A stretch of DNA of 36,920 bases from an uncultured Prevotellaceae bacterium (GCA_902800495.1 CADCET010000031.1:1-36920); one strand, 5' to 3'. Counted from the first letter of the stretch, positions 7,244 through 15,652 are shown. The notes: generated by a model not told the origin, from the sequence alone. Program-made: numbers and translations.

Positions 7244-8523
7244 GATTCTTTCGATTTCAGCAGTTTTATCATAAGCTCGGCAGCCAGGTCGGGAGCATTG
7301 CTATCGCCCAAACGGCGATGAACCTCCTCGTAGTCGTCGAGCATCTGCTGACGTTTGAGGCCGCCAGGCAGGATTGCTTCCAGTTCACGGCGGATGTTGT
7401 CGACGCTGAACGTCTCGGCCACCAGTTCGGTGACCACCTCGCGGTCGGCAATAAGGTTGACCAGCGATACGTACTTCACCTTCAGCACCAGCCGGCGCAT
7501 CATACCGATGAAATGCTTCAGCGGCGTATAGTAGCACACCACTTGAGGCACGCGGAACATACAGGTCTCCAGCGTCGCCGTACCACTGGTGACAAGGGCT
7601 GCCGTGGCCTTTGCCAAAAGCGGGTAAGTCTCGTTCATCACCAACCGCACATGACTACCCTCTAAGAACGGCTTATAGTAGTCTTCGTCGATCGACGGTG
7701 CTCCCGCCAACACAATGTCATATTCGCCAGCCAAGTGCCGTGTGGCCTCAATCATGGCGGGCAAGTTATCTTTTATCTCCTGCTGACGACTGCCGGCAAG
7801 CAACGCAATGAGCGACCTGCCCCTATCCCCTCCCTGTGAGGGCGGGGAACAAATAGATTCGTCCCTTGAAGGCGTCCACTCCCCTCCATTCAGGGAGGGG
7901 TCGGGGGTGGGTCTCCATTCCCTCACCTCCTGCGCCGTAGGATTGCCAACGTAGTGGATAGGGAAATGGTGCTTCCCCTCGAAGAACTCCACCTCAAAGG
8001 GCAGGATGGAGAAGAGTTCGTCGACATCGCGCTTGATGGCCTTGATACGGTACTCCTTCCACGCCCATATCTTCGGTGAGATGTAGTAATATATTCGAGG
8101 TACGAGGTACGAGGTACGAGATACGAGATTACTACCTGCGCTGAAATCGCTTACTTCTATCTTTGAACTATCCTCGTACCTCGCACCTCGCACCTCGCAC
8201 CTCGTTTTATTCACGAACTTGGCAATATCGAGGTTAAAGCCGGGATAGTCGACGAGTATCACGACGTCAGGCCCCCACCGGCTGATGTCGGCCTTACACA
8301 TCTTCATGTTGCGCAAGATAGTTCTCAGGTGTAACAGCACAGGGATAAAGCCCATATACGCCAATTCGCGGTAGTGCTTCACCAGCGTGCCGCCCTCGGC
8401 GGCCATCAGGTCGCCGCCAAAGAAGCGGAACTCCGCTTCCGCATCCCTCTGTCTCAGTGACCGCATCAGTCGCGAGGCATGCAGGTCGCCACTGGCCTCG
8501 CCAGCTATCAGGTAGTATTTCAT
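7240..8523 (-). CDS. lpxB: Lipid-A-disaccharide synthase, with two in-frame repeat insertions
   Basis: A 427-residue GT19 glycosyltransferase that joins UDP-2,3-diacylglucosamine and lipid X to make the lipid A disaccharide at the inner face of the inner membrane. Recognisable parts are MKYYLIAGEASGDLHASRL at the start, VDYPGFNLDIAKFV, YYYISPKIWAWKEYRIK, LLAGSRQQEIKDNLPAM and VTSGTATLETCMF. The protein is about 45 residues longer than usual Bacteroidales LpxB. The surplus lies in two places: residues about 107-143, inside a normally continuous segment before YYYISPK, and about 204-236, before IALLAGSR. Both are translated from repeat DNA and keep the frame. The conserved motifs around them are intact, so the enzyme is probably functional and the insertions tolerated as loops. 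It follows surE by 22 bases on the same strand. Confidence 0.95.
   Translation of the reverse strand: MKYYLIAGEASGDLHASRLMRSLRQRDAEAEFRFFGGDLMAAEGGTLVKHYRELAYMGFIPVLLHLRTILRNMKMCKADISRWGPDVVILVDYPGFNLDIAKFVNKTRCEVRGARYEDSSKIEVSDFSAGSNLVSRTSYLVPRIYYYISPKIWAWKEYRIKAIKRDVDELFSILPFEVEFFEGKHHFPIHYVGNPTAQEVREWRPTPDPSLNGGEWTPSRDESICSPPSQGGDRGRSLIALLAGSRQQEIKDNLPAMIEATRHLAGEYDIVLAGAPSIDEDYYKPFLEGSHVRLVMNETYPLLAKATAALVTSGTATLETCMFRVPQVVCYYTPLKHFIGMMRRLVLKVKYVSLVNLIADREVVTELVAETFSVDNIRRELEAILPGGLKRQQMLDDYEEVHRRLGDSNAPDLAAELMIKLLKSKES
7817..7912. repeat. Palindromic GC-rich repeat inserted in lpxB (site 2)
   Basis: Two hairpins lie within the lpxB frame: CCCCTCCCTGTGAGGGCGGGG-like at 7827-7847 and CCCCTCCATTCAGGGAGGGG at 7881-7900. 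They encode the lpxB peptides PTPDPSLNGGEW and SPPSQGGDRGR, which have no counterpart in typical LpxB. Confidence 0.75.
8096..8204. repeat. Inverted CGAGGTA/CGAGGTG repeat inserted in lpxB (site 1)
   Basis: The left arm 8096-8128 is made of tandem CGAGGTA units and the right arm 8171-8204 of tandem CCTCGCA/CCTCGTA units. They are reverse complements of each other apart from a few bases, enclosing a loop of about 42 bases. The whole is read in frame as lpxB residues about 107-143. Confidence 0.85.
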
Positions 8524-8545
8524 ATTACAAATACACGATTAACAG

Positions 8546-9364
8546 CTATTCGAACGTCATGCCCAGACACTCGTGGGCGGTGACGTCGAAGGTGGTGGGG
8601 GTGATGGCGACATAGCCGTGGGCGAGTGCCCAGTTGTCGGTATCCTCTGCTTCGGGTTCATCGTTCTGGTAGTGGCCCACCATCCAGTGATAGTCGTAGC
8701 CTCGGGGATGGTGGCAGGTGGTAATCTCGTTGAGCCAGGAGCCGTGAGCCATACGGCAAACGCGGACGCCGCGGTATTCCGACCCCCTCCAAACCTCCCC
8801 GAGGGGAGGCTTTTCTTCCCCCTCGGGGGATAAGAGGGGGGGCAGTTTCGGGAAGTTGATGTTCAGGCAGACGCCCTTGGGCAGACCGTGTTGCAGTACG
8901 TAGCGGGTGTACTTGACAACGTAGGGGCGCAGGGGTTCGAAGTCGGCATCGGCTCTGTGGTCGCAGAGCGAGAAGGCCACCGAGGGTATGTACTTCATGC
9001 AGCCCTCCATAACGACCCCCATCGTGCCGCTGTAGTGGCTGTTGACGGAGCCGTTGTCGCCATGGTTGATGCCTCCGACGACCATCGCGGGCCGGCGGTC
9101 GGCCAACTGCGACAAGGCCAGCTTGACGCAGTCGACGGGTGTGCCGTTCGACGACCACACGGCGAGTCCCGGCTCCTCGCGCTGCAGCGTCAGCCGCAAG
9201 GGCTGTTCGGCAGAGAAGGCACACGAGTAACCCGAGCGGGCGCCGTCGGGAGCGCAGACCAACAAGTCGGCCAACGGACGGAGCATATCAATCAGTTCGT
9301 TGATACCCTTGGCTTGGTAGCCGTCATCGTTGGAAATAAGTATCAAAGGACGTTCTTTTTCCAT
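8546..9364 (-). CDS. surE: 5'/3'-nucleotidase SurE, with an in-frame repeat insertion
   Basis: SurE is a metal-dependent nucleoside monophosphate phosphatase. The 272-residue protein opens MEKERPLILISNDDGYQAKGI with the acidic metal-binding NDD motif. It continues with SNGTPVDCVK, VVGGINHGDN and SGTMGVVMEG, all diagnostic for the family. Residues about 175-195 are an extra segment (SPEGEEKPPLGEVWRG) translated from palindromic GC-rich DNA, between FPKLPP and YRGVRVCR, which are normally close together. I chose ATG 9364 because the -7 promoter box at 9386-9393 overlaps the longer TTG start at 9388. lpxB follows 22 bases downstream; parA diverges. Confidence 0.94.
   Translation of the reverse strand: MEKERPLILISNDDGYQAKGINELIDMLRPLADLLVCAPDGARSGYSCAFSAEQPLRLTLQREEPGLAVWSSNGTPVDCVKLALSQLADRRPAMVVGGINHGDNGSVNSHYSGTMGVVMEGCMKYIPSVAFSLCDHRADADFEPLRPYVVKYTRYVLQHGLPKGVCLNINFPKLPPLLSPEGEEKPPLGEVWRGSEYRGVRVCRMAHGSWLNEITTCHHPRGYDYHWMVGHYQNDEPEAEDTDNWALAHGYVAITPTTFDVTAHECLGMTFE
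8782..8841. repeat. Palindromic GC-rich repeat inserted in surE
   Basis: It contains the stems CCTCCCC/GGGGAGG (8794-8809) and CCCCC/GGGGG (8818-8829) plus C- and G-runs at each end. The block is read in frame within surE. Confidence 0.75.
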
Positions 9365-9385
9365 AAATACATCAAGTTTTGGCTG

Positions 9386-9393
9386 CAAAATTA
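9386..9393 (-). promoter_or_regulatory. -7 element of surE-lpxB
   Basis: On the minus strand this is TAATTTTG, matching TAnnTTTG, about 22 bases upstream of the surE ATG. The -33 element is not clear (nearest TTG at a 17-base gap). Confidence 0.6.
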
Positions 9394-9435
9394 CTAAAAA
9401 TTATCAATTGCAATGGTCAATTCTCAATTATTTTG

Positions 9436-9443
9436 TATCTTTG
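9436..9443 (+). promoter_or_regulatory. -7 element of the parA operon
   Basis: TATCTTTG matches TAnnTTTG and lies 31 bases before the parA ATG. The leader contains AAAGAGAG, a possible ribosome-binding stretch. The closest upstream TTG (9408-9410) is 25 bases away, a poor fit. Confidence 0.65.
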
Positions 9444-9474
9444 CACCCTATATTCATTAGAAAGAGAGTAGAAA

Positions 9475-10242
9475 ATGGGAAAAATCATAGCATTAGCAAA
9501 CCAGAAAGGCGGCGTGGGCAAGACGACGACGACCATCAACCTGGCCGCCTCGTTAGCGACGCTTGAGAAATCGGTATTAGTGGTGGACGCCGACCCGCAG
9601 GCCAACGCTTCCAGCGGATTGGGCGTCGACATCAAGCAGATAGACTGTTCGCTCTACGAGTGCATTATCAACCAAGCCGACGTCCGCGATGCCATCTACA
9701 CCACCGACATAGAAGGCCTTGACATCATACCGAGCCACATCGACCTTGTAGGCGCAGAGATAGAGATGCTCAACCTGAACGACCGCGAGCGGGTTATCAA
9801 GAACCTGTTGGCACCCATACAGGGTGACTACGACTACATACTGATTGACTGTTCGCCATCATTGGGACTTATCACCGTGAACGCCCTGACGGCTGCCGAC
9901 TCGGTCATCATCCCCGTGCAGTGTGAATACTTTGCACTGGAGGGCATCTCGAAACTGCTGAACACCATCAAAATCATCAAGTCGAAGCTGAACCAGCGCT
10001 TAGAGATAGAGGGCTTCCTGCTGACGATGTACGACTCGCGCCTGCGCCTGGCCAACCAGATTTACGACGAGGTGAAGCGCCACTTCCAGGAGCTGGTCTT
10101 CAAGACCGTCATCCAGCGCAACGTGAAGCTGTCGGAGAGTCCCTCGCACGGTCTGCCCGTCATCCTCTACGACGCTGACTCAACCGGTGCCAAGAACCAC
10201 TTAGCTTTGGCAAAGGAAATCATTAACAAAAATGAGAAATGA
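9475..10242 (+). CDS. parA: ParA-family chromosome partitioning ATPase
   Basis: A 255-residue Walker-type ATPase (Soj/ParA) that positions the chromosome origin together with ParB. The deviant Walker A motif KGGVGKTT starts at residue 11. Further landmarks are VVDADPQANASSGLG and the Walker B region YDYILIDCSPSLGLITVNAL. The start is supported by a -7 element 31 bases upstream. parB follows after 44 bases, then DUF5683, mltD and rel, the usual Bacteroidales series. The last codons and the TGA sit inside an 11-bp hairpin (10231-10260). Confidence 0.96.
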   Translation: MGKIIALANQKGGVGKTTTTINLAASLATLEKSVLVVDADPQANASSGLGVDIKQIDCSLYECIINQADVRDAIYTTDIEGLDIIPSHIDLVGAEIEMLNLNDRERVIKNLLAPIQGDYDYILIDCSPSLGLITVNALTAADSVIIPVQCEYFALEGISKLLNTIKIIKSKLNQRLEIEGFLLTMYDSRLRLANQIYDEVKRHFQELVFKTVIQRNVKLSESPSHGLPVILYDADSTGAKNHLALAKEIINKNEK

Positions 10243-10260
10243 ACAATGACATTTCTCATT
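10231..10260 (+). other. Stem-loop over the parA stop codon
   Basis: AATGAGAAATG (10231-10241) pairs perfectly with CATTTCTCATT (10250-10260) around an eight-base loop. A T-run follows only after a few bases, so it may be an attenuator or mRNA-processing hairpin rather than a full terminator. Confidence 0.55.
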
Positions 10261-10286
10261 CCTCATTTTTAATCTTGCATTAAGAC

Positions 10287-11222
10287 ATGGCAGTAAAGAA
10301 GAAATACGCAAGCAACGTTCTGGGACGCGGACTGGATGACATCGGCAACGGCCGGGGGCTCGACGCACTGATAGATACGACGAACGTCGTGACACAGGGT
10401 TCGTCGAACCTGAACGAGATACCCATCTCGCAGATAGAGCCCAACCCCGACCAGCCCCGCCGGGAGTTTGACCCCGAGGCTCTACAGGAGTTGGCCGACA
10501 GCATCAAGACGATGGGCATTATCGCCCCGATCACCCTGCGACAGGTGGCTGAGAACCGCTACCAGATTATTGCCGGTGAGCGCCGCTGGCGCGCCTCACA
10601 GATAGCCGGACTGGACTCTATCCCGGCCTATATACGTACCGTAGAAGACGAAAACGTCATGGAGATGGCCCTCGTGGAGAACATCCAGCGCGAGGACCTG
10701 AACGCCATCGAGATTGCTTTGGCTTACCAGCACCTGGTAGAGACGACCGGCATGACACAGGCCAAGATTTCAGAGCGCGTAGGCAAGAGCCGTGCAGCCG
10801 TGACCAACTACCTGCGTCTGCTGAAATTGCCGGCACAGGTACAGATGGCCCTGAAAGACAAGGTGATAGACATGGGACATGCCCGTGCGCTACTGGCCGT
10901 CGAGAGTCCCACGCAGCAGATCAAGCTGTTCAACGAGATACAGAAACAAGGCTACTCCGTCCGCAAGGTGGAGGAGATGGCACAGATGCTGAAGAACGGC
11001 GAGGACGTGCAGACTGTCAAGAGAGCCGCCGCCGGTAAGCGTACGCTGTCGGCAGAGTACGACGCCCTGTGCCGCCGACTGTCGGACTTCTTCCAGACGA
11101 AGGTGCAGATGAGCTGTTCGACCAGCGGCAAAGGCAAGATCAACATCACGTTCAGCAACGAGGATGAGTTGGAGCGGATTATGAACCTGTTGGACAAAAG
11201 CTATGCCAGTGAGAATGGATAA
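10287..11222 (+). CDS. parB: ParB/Spo0J chromosome partitioning protein
   Basis: A 311-residue CTPase clamp that loads at parS sites. The N-terminal ParB domain shows ISQIEPNPDQPRREFDPEALQELADSI and the CTP-binding motif GERRWRAS (residues 97-104), then ENIQREDLNAIEIA. The helix-turn-helix TQAKISERVGKSRAAVTNYLRLL binds parS. The C-terminal dimerisation region is present. No parS palindrome was recognised in the window. It is part of the parA-rel operon; a 60-base spacer with a small hairpin and a 7-bp repeat separates it from the DUF5683 gene. Confidence 0.96.
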   Translation: MAVKKKYASNVLGRGLDDIGNGRGLDALIDTTNVVTQGSSNLNEIPISQIEPNPDQPRREFDPEALQELADSIKTMGIIAPITLRQVAENRYQIIAGERRWRASQIAGLDSIPAYIRTVEDENVMEMALVENIQREDLNAIEIALAYQHLVETTGMTQAKISERVGKSRAAVTNYLRLLKLPAQVQMALKDKVIDMGHARALLAVESPTQQIKLFNEIQKQGYSVRKVEEMAQMLKNGEDVQTVKRAAAGKRTLSAEYDALCRRLSDFFQTKVQMSCSTSGKGKINITFSNEDELERIMNLLDKSYASENG

Positions 11223-11240
11223 TTCTTCGCAAGCGAAGCG
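11223..11240. repeat. 18-bp dispersed hairpin repeat, copy 1
   Basis: TTCTTCGCAAGCGAAGCG occurs here and again, identical, at 34062-34079. The core CTTCGC-AA-GCGAAG is a perfect hairpin. It lies between parB and the DUF5683 gene. Confidence 0.75.
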
Positions 11241-11260
11241 TCGCAAGGCGCCGAGCGGGG

Positions 11261-11282
11261 AATGGATAATTGATAATTGAAG
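11261..11282. repeat. 7-bp-period repeat abutting the DUF5683 gene start
   Basis: Units AATGGAT, AATTGAT, AATTGAA lead directly into the ATG at 11283. Confidence 0.65.
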
Positions 11283-12020
11283 ATGGTGAAGAGAACGACT
11301 GTTATTGCCTGTCTGATGATGTTATGCGGTCTGAGCTGTTTAGCCCAGACTGAGGCAGACGCGGACTCCATCTTCACCATCAGCAGCGACTCAATACTGC
11401 TAAAGGAGCTGGCACCGCTCGACACGATTCCCTCTTCTGAAGACATACGCTCCGTAGGGCTGCTGACGGCAGACACCGTCGTTGTCGCCTCGAAAGTGAA
11501 ACGCGACTGGAACACATGGACGCCCAACCCGCAGCGTGCCTTGTGGTTGGCATTGGTGATTCCCGGCGGCGGACAGATCTATAACCGCAAATTCTGGAAA
11601 CTGCCCATCGTCTATGGCGGATTCTTAGGTTGTATCTACGCCCTGTCGTGGAACAACATGATGTATAAGGACTACTCACAGGCCTTTCTCGACATTTCGG
11701 ACAACGACCCCGGGACGGCCAGCTACAACAAGTTCCTGCACTTAGGTCGCACCATCAACGACTCCAACAAGGAACGCTACAAGGAAATCTTCAAAAACCG
11801 TAAGAACAAGTATCGCCGCTGGCGCGACATGAGCCTGTTTGTCATGATAGGCATCTATGCCCTGTCGGTGATCGATGCCTATGTCGACGCCGAGCTCTCA
11901 GAGTTCGACATCTCGAAGGATCTGAGCCTGAAGGTTCAGCCAGCCGTCATGGGCAACCCAATGATAGAGAACCCCATCTACGCCTCGTCATTAGGCGTCA
12001 ACTGCCAACTCAACTTTTAG
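11283..12020 (+). CDS. DUF5683 domain membrane/envelope protein
   Basis: A 245-residue protein with an N-terminal signal-like segment (VIACLMMLCGLSCLAQ). The DUF5683 core is recognisable from WTPNPQRALWLALVIPGGGQIYNRKFWK, followed by hydrophobic stretches (VYGGFLGCIYALSW and MSLFVMIGIYALSVIDAYVDA) that look like membrane spans. The function of the family is not established. Its constant place between parB and a lytic transglycosylase in Bacteroidales suggests an envelope role. I chose ATG 11283 over the upstream TTG at 11277, which belongs to the 7-bp repeat. It ends nine bases before mltD. Confidence 0.85.
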   Translation: MVKRTTVIACLMMLCGLSCLAQTEADADSIFTISSDSILLKELAPLDTIPSSEDIRSVGLLTADTVVVASKVKRDWNTWTPNPQRALWLALVIPGGGQIYNRKFWKLPIVYGGFLGCIYALSWNNMMYKDYSQAFLDISDNDPGTASYNKFLHLGRTINDSNKERYKEIFKNRKNKYRRWRDMSLFVMIGIYALSVIDAYVDAELSEFDISKDLSLKVQPAVMGNPMIENPIYASSLGVNCQLNF

Positions 12021-12029
12021 AATTGAATT

Positions 12030-13349
12030 ATGAGAAAGAAATATCTGCTACTGATAGCCTTGCTGTTAGCACTGACAGCCAACACCTATGCCCAGAACGT
12101 CATTGAGGAAGAGGAGGACGAGGAGGAAGAAGAGGTTCTGCCCGAAGACGAGGTGACGGTGACCGACCAGGATGGCAACGAGGAGGTGATAGACTTCCCC
12201 GAAGCCATGACCTTCGACCTCGACTCGCTGATGAACCTCTATATGTCGAAGACCTACCTGAGCATTGACGGCGACTGCCAGACGGCCAGCGAGAGTCCTG
12301 CCTACACCAAGGAGGACCTGATGGAGCGCCTGAAGCGGCTGCCGACGGTGATGGAGATGCCCTACAACGAGGTGGTACAGAAGTTCATCGACCGCTACGC
12401 CGGACGGCTGCGCCACTCGGTGAGCTATATGCTCGGCGCCTCAAACTTCTACATGCCCATCTTCGAAGAGGCACTCGAAGCCTACGGTCTGCCCCTTGAG
12501 CTGAAGTACCTGCCCATCATTGAGTCGGCCCTGAACCCGAAGGCCGTCTCACGCGTCGGTGCCACCGGGCTCTGGCAGTTTATGCTTGTCACCGGCAAGC
12601 AATACGGACTTGAGGTGAACTCACTCGTCGACGAGCGACGCGACCCCGTCAAGGCCAGCTATGCCGCCGCCCACTACCTGAGCGACCTCTATAAGATTTT
12701 CGGCGACTGGAGTCTGGTCATTGCCTCCTACAACTGCGGCCCGGGCAACATCAACAAGGCCATCCACCGCGCCGGCGGGGTGAAAGACTACTGGCAGATA
12801 TACCCCTACCTGCCCCGCGAGACGCGAGGCTACGTGCCCGCCTTCATCGCCGCCAACTATATCATGACCTACTACAGCGACCACAACATCTGTGCGCTGA
12901 GAACACAGTTGCCGGCACAGACAGACACCGTCGTGGTCAACCGCAATGTCCATCTGTCACAGATAGCCGAGGTACTGGGCATCGACATCAACGTGCTGCG
13001 CACGCTGAACCCCGAGTATCGCCGCGACATCGTGCCAGGCACCACCAAGCCATCGGCCATCAAGATGGCTATGGCCGATGTCACCCGCTTCATCGACAGC
13101 CAGGACTCTATTTACAACTATAATGCCAGTGAACTGCTGTCGAAGCGCGACGAGGTGTACGTCAACGACGACATTCCCACCTTTGTCAGCAAGAAGAATG
13201 TGAGAAGAGGCCGCTCGAAAGTGACACGCAGGAAGGCGACGGCACGCAAAGGCAGGACGACGGCGCGTAAAGGCAGGACGACGGCCCGAAAGAGCCGTAG
13301 TACAGCCCGAAAGAAGACTACTACGCGCAGTAAGAGAAGAAGAAGGTAA
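12030..13349 (+). CDS. mltD: Membrane-bound lytic murein transglycosylase (MltD-like)
   Basis: A 439-residue exported enzyme that cleaves peptidoglycan glycan strands with formation of 1,6-anhydromuramic acid. The signal peptide is MRKKYLLLIALLLALTANTYAQ. A very acidic stretch (EEEEDEEEEEV) follows. The SLT domain contains the catalytic glutamate E165 in IIESALNPKAVS, then GATGLWQFM and IASYNCGPGNINKAI. A LysM-like module follows near residues 300-345 (VHLSQIAEVLGIDINVLRTLNP). The C-terminal 45 residues are almost purely Arg, Lys, Thr and Ser in a repeated TARKGRT pattern, unusual for an SLT enzyme. It is nine bases after the DUF5683 gene and 23 before rel. Confidence 0.9.
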   Translation: MRKKYLLLIALLLALTANTYAQNVIEEEEDEEEEEVLPEDEVTVTDQDGNEEVIDFPEAMTFDLDSLMNLYMSKTYLSIDGDCQTASESPAYTKEDLMERLKRLPTVMEMPYNEVVQKFIDRYAGRLRHSVSYMLGASNFYMPIFEEALEAYGLPLELKYLPIIESALNPKAVSRVGATGLWQFMLVTGKQYGLEVNSLVDERRDPVKASYAAAHYLSDLYKIFGDWSLVIASYNCGPGNINKAIHRAGGVKDYWQIYPYLPRETRGYVPAFIAANYIMTYYSDHNICALRTQLPAQTDTVVVNRNVHLSQIAEVLGIDINVLRTLNPEYRRDIVPGTTKPSAIKMAMADVTRFIDSQDSIYNYNASELLSKRDEVYVNDDIPTFVSKKNVRRGRSKVTRRKATARKGRTTARKGRTTARKSRSTARKKTTTRSKRRRR

Positions 13350-13372
13350 ACATAAAAAAACAGGGGAAAACT

Positions 13373-15646
13373 ATGGATGAAGATGACATCAAGCGCGAAC
13401 AGGCTGACGACAAACTTATCAACGATGCGTTTCAAGAACTGTTAAACAGCTACTCAGCATCGCGTCACCGCAAGAAGATAGACCTTATCACCAAGGCCTT
13501 CAACTTTGCCCGGCAGGCACACAAAGGCGTGCGCCGACTGTCGGGTGAACCTTATATCATGCACCCCATCGCCGTGGCACAGATAGCATGCTCGGAGATA
13601 GGATTAGGGTCGACGAGCATCTGCTCGGCACTGCTGCACGATGTCGTGGAAGACACCGACTACACCGTTGAGGACATTGAGAACATCTTCGGTCCGAAGA
13701 TAGCACAGATTGTCGATGGTCTGACCAAGATCAGCGGCGGCATCTTCGGCGAGCAGGCTTCGGCCCAGGCCGAGAACTTCAAGAAACTGCTGCTGACGAT
13801 GAGCGACGATATACGCGTCATCCTCATCAAGATTGCCGACCGTCTGCACAACATGCGGACACTCGACTCGCAGCCTGCCAACAAGCAGTATAAGATTGCC
13901 GGCGAGACTCTCTACATCTACGCCCCGCTGGCTCACCGCTTAGGACTCTACAAGATCAAGTCGGAGTTGGAGAACCTGAGCTTCAAGTTTGAGCACCCCG
14001 AGGAATTTAAGAATATACAGAGCAAGCTGGCCTTGACACAGGCCAAGCGCCATGAACTCTTCGACGACTTCATCGTTCCCATCGAGACGGAGCTCAAGAA
14101 GATGAACATCAAATACCAGATCCGGGAGCGTATCAAGACGCCCTACTCCATCTGGAACAAGATGCAGAACAAGCACGTCACCTTCGAGGAGATCTACGAC
14201 ATCCTGGCCGTACGCATCATCTTCACGCCACGTTCGCGTGAGGAGGAGGTCAACGAGTGCTTCAATATCTACGTGGCTATCTCGAAGATTTACAAGAGTC
14301 ACCCCGACCGTCTGCGCGATTGGCTGAGCCATCCGAAAACCAACGGCTATCAGGCGCTGCACGTCACACTGATGTCGAAGCAAGGCCAATGGATAGAGGT
14401 GCAGATACGCTCAGACCGCATGGACGAGATTGCCGAGCAAGGATTGGCCGCCCACTGGAAATACAAGGAGGGCGAGGAGGAAGAAGAGTACACCGAGAAC
14501 GAGGCCGAACTGAACGAGTGGCTGCGCACCATCAAGGAGATTCTTGACGACCCCCAGCCCGACGCCATGGACTTCCTCGACTCCATCAAGCTGAACCTCT
14601 TTGCCAGCGAGATCTTCGTCTTCACGCCCAAGGGCGAGATTAAGACCATGCCCACCGGCAGCACGGCTCTCGACTTTGCCTTTAGCATCCATACCTTCCT
14701 TGGCACCCACTGTATCGGCGCCAAGGTGAACCACAAGCTCGTCCCCCTGAGCCACAAGCTGCAGAGCGGTGACCAGGTGGAGATCCTGTCGTCGAAATCG
14801 CAGCACGTACAGCCCGACTGGATAAACTTCGTGTCGTCGGCTAAGGCCAAAGGCAAGATTATGGCCATCCTCAGACGCGACAACCGAGAGGTGCAGAAAA
14901 CTGGCGAGGAGAAGCTGAAGGCGTGGATGACGAAGAACGGGAAGGAATACACCCTGAATGCCGTCGACCAGCTGGCAGAATACCACGAATACAAGAACCG
15001 CGACGACTTCTTCTTAGCGCTTGGCGCCAACACCGTTCTGTTAGGCGACAAGGACTTGGACGAGTTGAACGGCAAACATAAGAAGAACCAGGGCGGCACT
15101 GGTGGCTGGCGTCGCTACGTGCCCTTCGTCAAGGCCAAGAAGCAGGAAGAGCAGGAGCCTGAAACCGAGCTGTTCGTTGTTCCTGAAAAGTTCAACCGCA
15201 AGAAGCCTATCTACATCAGTGAGAAGACCATCCGGCAGTATAAGTTCCCGACATGCTGTCACCCCATCCCCGGCGACGATGCCTTAGGCTATATCGACAA
15301 CAAAAACCAGATTGAGATCCACAAGCGCACCTGCCCTGTGGCCGCCAAGCTGAAGTCGGGCTTCGGCAACCGCATCCTCGACGTGAAATGGGACATGCAC
15401 AAAGAACTCTTCTTCGTGGCTACCATCCGCATCAGCGGCATCGACCGCGTAGGCATGCTCAACGAGGTGACACAAGTCATCTCGGCTCAGATGAACGTCA
15501 ACATCCGTAACCTGAACATCACCTGTGAGGACGGTATGTTCGACGGCACACTGGAACTGCGCGTCCACGACCGCGACGACGTCAAGACCATCATCAAGAA
15601 CCTCAAGCAGGTGGCCGACCTCAAGGAAATTTCAGAAATCACATAA
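13373..15646 (+). CDS. rel: Bifunctional (p)ppGpp synthetase/hydrolase Rel
   Basis: A 757-residue RelA/SpoT homologue, the full length for the family. The N-terminal HD hydrolase domain is intact, with HDVVED at residues 89-94, so it should degrade as well as make (p)ppGpp. The synthetase domain follows (RIKTPYSIWNKM, YDILAVRII, NGYQALHVT, VEVQIRS-like). A TGS domain begins near IFVFTPKGEIKTMPTGSTALDFAF, then a zinc-finger-like CCHPIPGDDALGY, and a C-terminal ACT domain (RISGIDRVGMLNEVTQVIS). Having both catalytic domains in one protein is usual in Bacteroidetes. It is the fifth gene of the parA operon. Confidence 0.95.
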   Translation: MDEDDIKREQADDKLINDAFQELLNSYSASRHRKKIDLITKAFNFARQAHKGVRRLSGEPYIMHPIAVAQIACSEIGLGSTSICSALLHDVVEDTDYTVEDIENIFGPKIAQIVDGLTKISGGIFGEQASAQAENFKKLLLTMSDDIRVILIKIADRLHNMRTLDSQPANKQYKIAGETLYIYAPLAHRLGLYKIKSELENLSFKFEHPEEFKNIQSKLALTQAKRHELFDDFIVPIETELKKMNIKYQIRERIKTPYSIWNKMQNKHVTFEEIYDILAVRIIFTPRSREEEVNECFNIYVAISKIYKSHPDRLRDWLSHPKTNGYQALHVTLMSKQGQWIEVQIRSDRMDEIAEQGLAAHWKYKEGEEEEEYTENEAELNEWLRTIKEILDDPQPDAMDFLDSIKLNLFASEIFVFTPKGEIKTMPTGSTALDFAFSIHTFLGTHCIGAKVNHKLVPLSHKLQSGDQVEILSSKSQHVQPDWINFVSSAKAKGKIMAILRRDNREVQKTGEEKLKAWMTKNGKEYTLNAVDQLAEYHEYKNRDDFFLALGANTVLLGDKDLDELNGKHKKNQGGTGGWRRYVPFVKAKKQEEQEPETELFVVPEKFNRKKPIYISEKTIRQYKFPTCCHPIPGDDALGYIDNKNQIEIHKRTCPVAAKLKSGFGNRILDVKWDMHKELFFVATIRISGIDRVGMLNEVTQVISAQMNVNIRNLNITCEDGMFDGTLELRVHDRDDVKTIIKNLKQVADLKEISEIT

Positions 15647-15652
15647 TCCGTT

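Noticed and set aside
9365-9388. Longer SurE start at TTG 9388
   Set aside because: The -7 box 9386-9393 overlaps it, so the transcript would begin after this codon; ATG 9364 gives the normal SurE N-terminus.
9400-11300. parS site near parAB
   Set aside because: No palindrome resembling TGTTNCACGTGNAACA was found by eye in this region or elsewhere in the window.
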